Assembly: GCA_003996215.1 (NCBI GenBank)
Contig: QJPP01000002.1
Coordinates: 620,001-684,000 of the forward strand
Reading direction: 5' to 3'
Source: Jaltomata sinuosa
Taxonomy: Eukaryota; Streptophyta; Magnoliopsida; Solanales; Solanaceae
Length of the DNA: 64,000 nucleotides
Each line of letters begins with the position of its first letter. The first letter of the stretch is position 1. The notes beneath the pieces were generated by a model that was given only the letters and a program-made list of their open reading frames with translations, made no database searches and was not told where the DNA came from. A program made the position numbers and the translations under genes. Positions 34,641 through 45,600 of this stretch are shown piece by piece.

Positions 34641-36029
34641 AAAAAAAGATAGATAATGATGTAATTAGTGAAGCAATTATTTTTCAACGGTTTTTTTCCT
34701 TAAATAATAAAAGCAGTCGCCAGTAGGGGCCTAATGGTCCAGCTCAGAGAACCGCGTTTTTTCCATTACTATCATTTTCATCACCTTTATCTTTAGTTTA
34801 TCGTTTCATTTTATCGTGATAAAATGGTACGAAGTTATCAAAGTCAATGTTTCGGTTAAATAGCTCTAGTCAACTTTTTGACTTTAATTATCCTAGAATG
34901 TTTATTTTTGTTCTAGCCAAAAAAAAAAAAAAAATGTAAAAACTTTCGGTTTTATAAAAATTGAAATAATTCAATGAATTATTCAACCAAGAATCACTAG
35001 ATTTTTTTTTAGAATTTCTAAAAGCTGAATTTTTTTCTTCCTTTTATTGATGTTTTCCAACAATAATGCGAACGAAAAAAAAGATTTTCAATATCTTCTG
35101 AAAACAAACATCAAACGACCTTATTTGAATATGACTTGTTCTATTGGCTTGTATTACGTGTTTTTGAGTTTCTAATGAGACGGAAAATAAGTTTGATGGA
35201 TGAATCGTGACCATGAGACTATAATGTGATTAATTGTCACCATTGTTGCCCGCTAGGTGATGGAGCACGTAGATGATCATTCCCAACCTGGTAAATATCC
35301 GTGTATCCTACCTTCACTACTAGAAACAAATATTTTCCTACCGTGAATTAGTAGGAAATTTGTACTATAGGACATGATTGAGAAAATACTGGTGGGAAAC
35401 AGATTCTTACTGAAATAGTGAAAAATTTCCTAATTTATCCATATAATTTTTTTTTAATATCTTTTCCCACCGATTCAATCAAAATATTTATGAGAATAAC
35501 CATTAAATATATCTCATTTGTAGGATTACAATGATTATGTTATTGTTATCATAAAATTGAACACGTTTTTAAACTTAGGATAATATTTACAAAAAATAAC
35601 ATTGCAAAAAAGGTGTTATAAGTCTTTTAAAAAAATATAATATATATATCTTCTAATATTCTATTATATATAGTATTAATTCTGACTAATATAAAATTGA
35701 GGTGTAATTGCAATATTTATATTTAACCTTTATGCATTAAAAATAAAAAAAAGAGTGAAACACACACAAACAAGCTATGGAATCAACTCTCTAGTGGTTG
35801 ACATTAATTAGAGCCAATAATGTCTTAATTAATCAAATGAAAAAGTTACATCATGAGTTTCTAATTAGTACAAATAAGATGGAATAACTTATATTAAGGG
35901 CAAAACTCTAATAGTTAAATTTATGATAGCGGTCAATCCAATATATTCATTTATTAAATTAAACAACATAAAATAGTTGTATATTGATAATTACAAAATT
36001 AATATGAAGCTTGATAACAAATGAAAATG
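34641..36029. other. Intergenic, AT-rich, no gene seen
   Basis: Homopolymer runs and TA-rich blocks only. About 35310-35470 has 'ACTACTAGAAACAAATATTT' and 'GTAGGAAATTTGT', phrases typical of another dispersed transposon end, but no partner end was found. Confidence 0.4.
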
Positions 36030-36230
36030 ATATGACCTTTTGGTTTTACCATTCGGTCTTGATATTCGAATTGGAGTCTGATTAAATTCGAATTCACGAC
36101 AAAAAGTCTTATATTGAGGGGTAAAACGCTTCCTGACAAAGACGATTTCGTACTCAAAAGGACTCAAACCCAAAATCTCTGATTATGAATGAAGAAATAC
36201 TTACCACTAATCCTCGTTGGTAAAATGATA
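36030..36230 (-). mobile_element. tRNA-headed SINE on the minus strand
   Basis: In reverse, a box-A-like 'TTACCAACGAGGATTAGTGG' is followed by 'GAGATTTTGGGTTTGAGTCC' (box B), 'TTTTACCCCTCAATATAAGA' and the family end 'ATATCAAGACCGAATGG'. It is in the opposite direction to the related copies at 10556, 37800 and 52185. Confidence 0.6.
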
Positions 36231-37074
36231 TGACTTTGTTTCTTCACTAGTTTGAATTATTGTAAAATGTATAGCTTGAAATCTAATGTATCTTACTTTT
36301 TTATGTTTTAAGACAATTATTTTATTGCATTTGAAGGAAAAAAATCACATAAGTTTTCAAAATTCTCAATATTTATTTCGCTAGTCAATGATATAATTAC
36401 ATGTCATAAATACAAATTAAATCATAAAAATTATTGTCTAAAATTGTATTATTTGAGTTTTAAAATGTTATTTTGATATTTCGTACAAAAAATTGATTAT
36501 TTCATTCTTTTTCAAATAATTGTTCACTTAAAATTCAAGGCGAAAAAATAGAATTTATGTATATTAATAGAAGAAGCAAAAATCTGCCTCAAAAGAATCA
36601 CTATAATTTTTGGTTTAAATGACACACATATTGACAATTTTGTTTTCGTATTATTTTTTTTTTATTTTTTTTCCTAAATTAATTCTAATAGTGACCTAGA
36701 TTATTTTTTATCAGCATTAATATTTAAATATTTATGGGTGTATTTTTAAGGTGAAGTTGAATGGTGCCATATATAATGTAACAACTAAAAACCCAAATAT
36801 AATTAAAAAAAAAGAAGTTAAAAAATTAATCGTCACATTTCAACCCAAATATAAGATTTCAACATACAAAGTAACTAAACAACAAGATATTAGTCCTTTA
36901 AATACAAACCATTGAATTTAACAATTTCACGATGACTATAGTATTAATAACTGAATCGAGGAAGATTTGTTATTTTAAAGGGCATAATGAATCTCATAGT
37001 AGATTCATAAATTTCTAAGTTAGATTTTAACATATCGAGAATTGAAAATAGAGAGTTTTTAACATATCGGGAAT

Positions 37075-37172
37075 AATTTTTCTATTTCACAAGCTAAAGG
37101 TAAAGTTTACGTACATTCACCTTTCTCTTACCTCACCATATGGAATCATACTGAATGTATTGTTATTGTTGA
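37075..37172 (+). repeat. RTE/TS-like tail fragment
   Basis: 'CACAAGCTAAAGGTAAAGTT', ACGTACATTCACC and GGAATCATACTGAATGTATT match the shared tail. A plain (AT)n run follows at about 37540-37562. The rest of 36231-37790 shows no gene. Confidence 0.45.
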
Positions 37173-37544
37173 GTCTCAAAAATAGAGAATATTTCAGTAA
37201 AAAATACTTTGATTTTTAGCAGATTTATCTAATATAATTTGATCAGTAAATTTTAAAAATTAAATGCTTAAGATAAGTTAGAAAGCGCCTCAAGCTATAC
37301 TTTAGTAAAAATTATGGCATTTCAAGCAACATTTTTTTTTGGTTATTTACATTGTTTAAAATTGAATTGAAAATTATTTGAGATGTCGTGATTTTTACTA
37401 AAGTTCAAATAATAATTCAATAGGTCTTATCCAATTTACATTCAACTCAATCACAATATGAGTTAAATTAAAGTATATTTTAAAGTTACGTAGACAAAAC
37501 AACTCCACCTTTATATTTTAAGTTTTGTTATTTAATTAAATATA

Positions 37545-37575
<31 letters not shown>

Positions 37576-37799
37576 GTAATTGGCTAAAAATACTTGCTGA
37601 TTTTGGGCATCTGGAACTTCAGTCCAACTCGTCAAACTTTTCACGATATATCAAATATACGCTCTTTTGATAAGAGTCACTGTACACTATATACAAAGTA
37701 AATAAAAAGAGAAAAAAAAAAGTCTTAGAAAAAAAAGAAAAAAAAGTCTTGCTTTTTCATAAATGCGAAGAGAATTAGTGGACGTTTGGTTAAGAAAAT

Positions 37800-37925
37800 T
37801 TGAGTCCCTTAATATGAAATTGCTTTTATTAAATAGCGCTTTACCTTAATGTGTGACTTTTCGGGCGCGACTCAGAGTCTAGTCACTCCAATGCGGATAG
37901 TGAACATTGAGTGAAAAAACCAAAA
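37800..37925 (+). mobile_element. SINE 3' part (GGCGCGA family)
   Basis: GCGCTTTACCTTAATGTGTG, CTTTTCGGGCGCGACTCAGA, 'ACTCCAATGCGGATAGTGAA' and 'GAGTGAAAAAACC' match the body and end of the SINE at 10556. The tRNA-like head is lost. Confidence 0.55.
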
Positions 37926-37931
37926 AAGTTA

Positions 37932-38177
37932 CTTTCTCCATTTCAAGAAGAATGATCTGCTTTTCTTTTTAATTAATTTAGAAAAGAATGACTTTTTCTT
38001 TTTTGATAATACTTTAATTTTAACTTTCTATGTGAGACATTTAAAATCACAAGATTAAATAATATTTTTAATTTATTTGACACAACTTTAATTAATTTAA
38101 GATCATAATTTCAAAACTTTTCTTTATTTTTCTTAAAATTCAGTGAAAACAGATCATTATTTTTTAAATCGGGAGAG
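37932..38177. mobile_element. Stowaway-like MITE upstream of the NDR kinase gene
   Basis: The ends CTTTCTCCATTTCAAGAAGA and, inverted, CTCTCCCGATTTAAAAAATA both run into AATGATC, with TA on both sides. At 246 bp it ends only about 50-100 bases before the likely first exon, so it may sit in the promoter. Confidence 0.7.
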
Positions 38178-38457
38178 TATTTTTATTTTTCAATCTTCAA
38201 TCAATTAGAAAAGGAAACAAAGGCTTTCCTTTTCTCTCTCACACATTGTTGTGTGTGTTTCATGGTGAATTGATGCCACCAAAGCACAAAGTGGTCATCC
38301 CCACTCCCACACAACTCTCTTCTTCTTCAACTAACACAATATCTTTTCCCACTTTTTCCTCTTTTAGGGTTTTCTTTTTTTCTTTTTTAACCATTCACAA
38401 TTCAACTGTGTTATTCCAACAACCCAACTATATCTGATTTCACTTGCTATCCAAAAA

Positions 38458-38690
38458 TATTCATCTTTTTTCCTTTCTGGGTTTTGTTGATTTAAGCACA
38501 ATTAAGCATTCTTGAAGCATTTTTTGAGGTAAAGTTTGAATCTTTCTTGTTATTGCTTTTGCTTTTTTGTATGTTTTTTTCCTCTTTGTATACAAATATT
38601 CATCTTTTCCTTTCTGGGTATTGTTGATTTGGTACATAGCAAGCATAATTAAGCATTTTTTGAGGTAAAGTTTGAGTCTTTCTTGGCAAG
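38458..38690 (+). repeat. Duplicated leader-exon end with its splice donor (NDR gene)
   Basis: A block of about 90 bases beginning TATTCATC, with CCTTTCTGGG, TGTTGATTT, AATTAAGCATT and finally 'TTTTTTGAGGTAAAGTTTGA', occurs at about 38458 and again at about 38598. Both copies keep the GAG|GTAAAG donor (near 38528 and 38662). A separate perfect 52-bp tandem duplication is at about 39052-39155 in the same leader intron. Confidence 0.8.
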
Positions 38691-39620
38691 AAGTGAAGTT
38701 TTGTTTTTGGGATCGGCTGAGTTTTTCTGAATTTTTTTATTAAGAAAGTGGCCTTCTTTGGTATAAGCTTGAACTTTGCTATTTTTAGAGTATTCTGTAT
38801 TATGTTTTTTTTTAAATTATCATTTTTCTTGGTATTTTTCCTTTGTGAATTGTGACTTAATCGAGCAATTGATTGTTAAGGGTTTAAAATTAGAAAATGG
38901 ATATGTTTCTTACTGATGTCAGATTGATATTACTTATAGACATTTGGTTTGAAACCAATGGGGTCCTTTTCTTTTATAAAATAAAAATTTTCTGTCCACT
39001 GATGTAGTTAAATGGATTCTCTTTGTTTCATGATATATAGAAGATCTGTATTCTGTGCTATTTACTTCCCATGTTGGTTTTTGATGGAAAAGCAATTTTG
39101 AAGTTCTGTGCTATTTACTTCCCATGTTGGTTTTTGATGGAAAAGCAATTTTGAAGTTCTAGATTTCTACTGTGTGGTTCTTTGAAATCCACTTTTTGCT
39201 TTTTCTTCTTTGTTCATGGAATGAGTACTATTATCCCCTTTTTTTGTTAATTGTTTTTTGGATGGCAGCGCTGGTGGACAATGTATGAGATTTACTTTGA
39301 CTGTGAATATCGTATTATCTTACTAGCCTTAATTAAAAAGATCGAGCAAAATGAGAATGCAGAAATTTCAGATTTTGACAGAGTTTTAGTTGCCTGTGAC
39401 GGTTAGTTTCTCTGTGCAAATATGACCTTCTTCTTGATTGATTTTTTTTTTTCATTTGTCATCAGGCAAGAGCATCCATTGGTTCCTTATGGTGCTTTGA
39501 AGCTCGGCTTATAATTGATTTCTGGAATAGTTGTTGTCAAAAGAAGACAAAATTGCATTTGCAGAGTTCTATCTCTTGTGATTATTGCTCCTGTCTTTAG
39601 TAAGTTGACTAAGGTGGAGG

Positions 39621-42600
39621 ATGGAGAGTGCCAAACGATGGTTCAGTAGTAAGCTTGGCAAAAAAGATAAACCCAAGCCTCCCAAGAAGCAGGAAACTAC
39701 TAGTAATGGGAAAGAAGGGTCAAAATTGTCATCACATGAGGAAACACCTTCAACTGCCACTAAACAGAAAGTTGCAGCTGCCAAGCAATACATAGAAAAA
39801 CACTACAAGGAACAAATGAAGAGCTTGCAGGAGCGTAGAGAGCGGTATGTAGTCTTTCTTCTTCTTATAAATGACCGTGAATTAGTATTGGTCATTCATA
39901 GATGTGGCACTATGGATGTCATTCCTTGTTCTAATGTTTTAGAATTACGGTTTTAATTCTGTGTATTAGGTTGGTGCAAAGTTCAAACCTTCTTGAGCAC
40001 CAAGAGATGGATTCTTGTATAACGTATTTATGTTTGCAAATACAGTTAATATCCGAATGCAGTTTACCTTTCATGACTCATCTTGGTTCATCAATAAGCT
40101 GATAATTCTGCCGCCTCAGTCCTTTCTCCATGCATTTTCTGCCATTAAAGCACACAATCTAACATCTATTGAATCTTCACCTTTCGACCCTTTATTAAAC
40201 AATTTTGCTCTTAAACACACTGAAGTATCTGATGAGCTTAGGCCCTTTATTTTATTAGCCCTTGGAAGTTCATGGGAAAATAATCAGGTTCACGAGGCAA
40301 ATGAGGAAATAGGAAATGAATGCTTTCTAGGAGTTTTTCTTACCCTGTTAGAAATTTTTATGCTAATAGAAAATATAAAAAATTTCTAGTACATTTTGCC
40401 CCCAAGGGTTTGCTCACCTGGCAAAGGTTGAGTGACTTGTGTCTTAGGTCACAAGTTCAAGCCCTGTGCCACGCGAACTAAGTCCAGTATATAAGTGGTA
40501 AAGGGTAGAGGGATGGGCCCATTATCCCTGAGTTTGGAGGCTGCGGTTGGCCCAAAGAGGTGGCTCCAAACAAATTTCTCGGTCATTAGAAAAAGAACTT
40601 TTAGTATTTTTTATTTTTATTTTGTATAATGTTGGCCTGAAATGAATGTAAATAGAAAAACATGGTCAGTGAAGATTCATGTAGCCGATCCTAACTTGTT
40701 TAGGACTGAAGCGTAGTTGTTGTAGTAGTGGTTGTATTGTTGATATCTCATCTTGATCAACAAAAATGATATGCATGTGTATTATGATATGAAGTAGCTA
40801 GTAATATATGGAGTCACCATTCATCAATTAATTGCTCTCCTGATATCACTGATTGAATTTTGCGTTCGACCTTGTTGCTTCCGTGCTCATATGATCTCTT
40901 TTATAAGTTGGCCAAGTGCTTCTAAAAACCTTTTGGTAGTTGGTGAACTGCTGGTCCACAAATCACGCCTTAACCTCCCTACTTCATAGACTCTAACATT
41001 TGCATTCGATGCTTACTTAATCTCTTTTATCAAGTTGATCAATTTTTTTAAGAACCTTTTGATGGTTGGTGCATCTGCTGATCTGTATGTCCTTCCTTTA
41101 CCTCACCCATTTATCGGCTGGCCAACCAACATTTCCTCTGTTTGACTCATTGCTTGCAACTGTAGAGATTGTAAGCATGTTTTGGGTGATTTGTCTTGAG
41201 AGTTGATTATTGAATTTCTTCAGAAGTACCGATAAACACTCCTGTCATCCTTCATTCCTTTAGAAAGTACTTATGTTGGAAGTTTTTTGAAGTTTTCTGT
41301 GGCCATCGATGTAAATCTTGAGTTTATGGTGATCCTCCTCCATATGATATGTGTCTTTTACCAATTAACGAATATGCTCTGTGCCATCACCCCATTCTTT
41401 TATCTTTTTCATGGTCATTGTGTTTTAAATGATATGTGCATACAAAAATCAATTCCTCTTGAAGAGTTATCTTTGTTTGTTTGCTTTGTTGCAGACGCAA
41501 TATGCTTGAGAAAAAACTAGCTGATGCTGAGGTTTCTGAGGAAGAACAGAGCAATTTACTGAAGTACCTTGAGAAAAAGGAGACAGAATTTATGCGCCTT
41601 CAAAGGCATAAAATGGGTGCTGATGATTTTGAGCCTTTGACAATGATAGGAAAGGGTGCATTTGGGGAGGTCTCTTTCTTCATCTCTTACCATATGCACA
41701 CATCTTTTATTCCTTTGTACATATGACCAGCGTAATGGTCAAAGAGAACTGTTATCAGCTTGTACATTTTTCCTCGGGGTTCGAGCATCTTTGTGAGAAA
41801 TAAAATTCAATATAGATTGAGGTAAGGGCAGTCAAGAGTGTGGCCTAGTGGTCATTGAAGTGGGTTGGGAACCATGAGTTCAGGCTCTAACCCGGAGGCA
41901 AAACACTAGGTGGTTTATTTCCATATGTTTAAGCCTTAGTGGACAAAATTAGCCGATACCTTTGTTGGTGGGAGGTAGCAGGTACCCCGTGGAATTAGTC
42001 GAGGTGCACGCAAATTGTTGCGTACCTGGGGCTCATGGTTGATTTCTACATCATAAATACAAACTCAGATAGTTGGAAATTGGAACTCTATCCCTATTGA
42101 TTTGCTGGGGCAAACCAATTTCTTCATGGGGGCAAGCTTTTGAGCTTTAATTAAAATCAATAAATTTTACTCATAGACCACCCGCCTCCCCTCTCTCTAC
42201 TCATTCACCTGAATTAGAAATATAGATAGCTTTGGAGATTATATTCCTTTTGACATTGTAACTTATTTTGTCTTGCTTCAGGTTAGAATATGCAGGGAGA
42301 AGGCGACTGGTCATGTCTACGCCATGAAAAAGCTTAAGAAATCAGAAATGCTTCGTAGAGGCCAGGTAAAAAACACACAGGTTTGTCAATAGTTACCAGG
42401 TGATTATTTATGTTGCATACTAATTTCTGCTTATCAACCGTGTTTGTTAGGTTGAACATGTTAAAGCCGAAAGGAATCTGCTTGCTGAAGTGGAGAGCAA
42501 TTGCATTGTTAAGCTATATTGCTCTTTCCAAGATGAGGAGTATCTTTACCTAATAATGGAATATCTTCCTGGTGGAGATATGATGACTTTGCTGATGCGC

Positions 42601-45600
42601 AAGGATACTCTAACAGAAGATGAGGCCAGGTTTTATGTGGGGGAGACGGTCCTTGCTATAGAATCTATCCATAAACACAATTATATTCACAGGTGGATAT
42701 GAAATTTTGTTTCTGTGTTATGTGATTGCAGTGACCTATCAAAGTGTTCTTTTTTGTTCCTTTTCTCCATTGTTTTCTTATCCAGCAGGAATAATCTCTT
42801 CTATCCAAAATTTGCAGAGATATCAAGCCTGATAACTTGTTACTTGATAGACATGGACACATGAAGTTATCAGATTTTGGATTGTGTAAACCGCTGGACT
42901 GCAGTAATCTTCAGGAAAAGGATTTCACAGCAGCAAATAAGTTAAGTGGCGCTCTTCTAAGCGATGGACGCCCAGCCCCTCCAAGGCGCACTCAACAGGA
43001 GCAACTGTTGCATTGGCAGAAGAATAGGAGGATGCTTGTGAGTTCCTTATTACAATCATGATAAATGAACCTTTCATTTTCGAAATCTTATAAGGCCACT
43101 GCCTTCCCTCTGATCCTCTTTAAAGTAAAAAGCTTAGAATAGGAGAGAGAACTTAAGCACAAGTTATAGGAAAATCTCCTTTCCTAAGATATAACATAAG
43201 GTACAAAAAAATATCTGCATGAGAGCCATATATATATATATATGTCCTTTGGTAGCTCTTTTGGTTTCCCATGGATAGCGGTAGCTGGGGAAAAACCCCA
43301 TTTCTTTGCTCCACGAGTGAGTGAGAAAGTCTGTAAGAGAAATTTGACTCTTAAAGGTACTACTGAGGAGTGAGGACAAAAAGGCGTGCAATAAAAGTAA
43401 ACTGTCATTCTCTCTGATCAACTTCTATCTCTTTCTCTCTTTTGTCTTAGTTCTCTATCATCACTTCTCTTGGTTGGAGCTCTTGCCCATATATCTATCA
43501 CTTTGGTTTCATGATTTGCCAACAGAGTTTACTTTTCAATACCTTGTTTGATGATCATAAGAGTGCGATATGCTCCATTGCTATGCACTCCCTCTAGTTA
43601 CTATTTTCAAATCTCTCTTCTGATCCCTTGCTCTTTTCTACCCTCCCCTGACCCCACTTGTGGGATTGCACTTGGTATGTTGTTGTTATGGAATTTTGTA
43701 AAAGTTCTTCCCTTGTCCCTGCTTCTGTCTAGGAAGGGACAGTGCCAAATGGTTATTTTGTAGCTCCTTGTATTCATTATATGGAATCATTTTAACACAA
43801 TGAAGTACTGCAGGCTTATTCCACTGTTGGGACACCTGATTACATTGCTCCAGAGGTTTTATTGAAGAAAGGATATGGATGTGAATGTGATTGGTCAGTA
43901 TCTTCGTATTTTGTTCTCTCTTTCAAATCAAAGCTTATATTGTTCTGTTACATTTTCGGTGTGTTCCTCTCTCAGGTGGTCACTTGGTGCGATCATGTAT
44001 GAAATGCTCGTGGGATATCCACCATTCTATTCTGATGAACCTATGTCCACCTGTAGAAAGGTAAGAACGGGATTTTTCTCCTTGGGTTATGCATGATTGG
44101 AATCCACTGGTTATAATCAGTGCCCATTCATAGCTCTGGTCTTGTTACTCATGCCCGTAACTATTTTTTTTGTATGACTTCAACTTTTGGGTTATGTTGG
44201 AGGAGTTCAGGTTTTCTGGTGTTTCAATTAGTTAGTTTTCTGGTTTTGGGCACACAATGTCTGATCTGCTTCTAATTATAACTGAAGCAAAGATAATACT
44301 AATAGAAATTTAATACTCCGCAAATAAACTTGAACTTCTTACCAAGACTCCACTGCTCGATTGGAAATGTAATTGTTTGTCTGAGCACAGTGAGCGGTTT
44401 GGTATGTGAAGGAAACACTTGTCATCTATTTGCTTAGAATCATTATGATTCATTTAGTACCTCACTTATATGGAAAGGACCAGGAGCAAGCAATACAGTT
44501 TAACATTTATCATTATACATTTTAATACATGCCTCTTAAGTTTTATGGTGCAGAATCTCATGCTCTGTTTAGTTCACCCAGAGTCCGTGGGACACCAAAT
44601 ATCCTGGGAGAAGCCTATGTATTCGAGGGATTTATTGGGATTCTGGAAACTGGATGACATGCGGCTTTTTTGTTTCCACTATATTTAGATGGTCTATATG
44701 TGCATTCCAATATTTACCGACTTTATATGTCAGCAATTCACATAAGTTAACCTGGAATGAATGCATTCTTATGACATCCTTCTACGCACATAAGTATCTG
44801 TATATACAAAACAAGTAGTATTAAGTGGATTTGCTACATGACCAATTTTAAACTACAATGAGCAAGGCTCAATCACTATTCGGCGATTGGATCTTGATAC
44901 CTATATGTTCTTGTTTGACATGCATAGCCATTTCACTGTTACATAGGGGTAAGGTCCAAAAAAACCTGTCATGTTCTCTAAGCATGATTATTGCATTTAG
45001 CAACATTTGCCCAAGATGACTTCTAAGCGTTTTCTTGTTGCTGATTTCATCTTCTTCTTCTCACACTTTTCAACTGTTGAAATGCCACACTGGATCAGTT
45101 CTATTGCATCAATTATAATGCATATAACTATTGGCTAAAATTAGGAATATATGCATCAAATATTGTAGCTTTCCAACTTCAAGTTCCATTTTGATTCTTT
45201 CTAGTTGACACTTGACAATCAACTTATGTCTTGTTGCTACAGATAGTAAATTGGCGGACTCATCTTAAATTTCCTGAAGAGGCAAAACTATCTCCAGAAG
45301 CAAAAGATCTCATATGTAAACTCTTGTGTAATGTAGAACAGAGACTTGGGACCAGAGGTGCTGATGAAATAAAGGTACTTGGTGTATTCAGTGTGAAATC
45401 CCGTGAACACTTAGAATGGGATTAGACTTGGACAAATTTAATCGGTTAACTGTGTTTCAGGCTCACCCATGGTTCAAAGGCGTTGAATGGGATAAACTTT
45501 ATCAAATGAAAGCTGCATTTATTCCAGAAGTTAATGACGAGTTGGATACTCAGAATTTTGAGAAGTTTGAAGAGGTATGCTGATCGCCCTACAGTAACCC

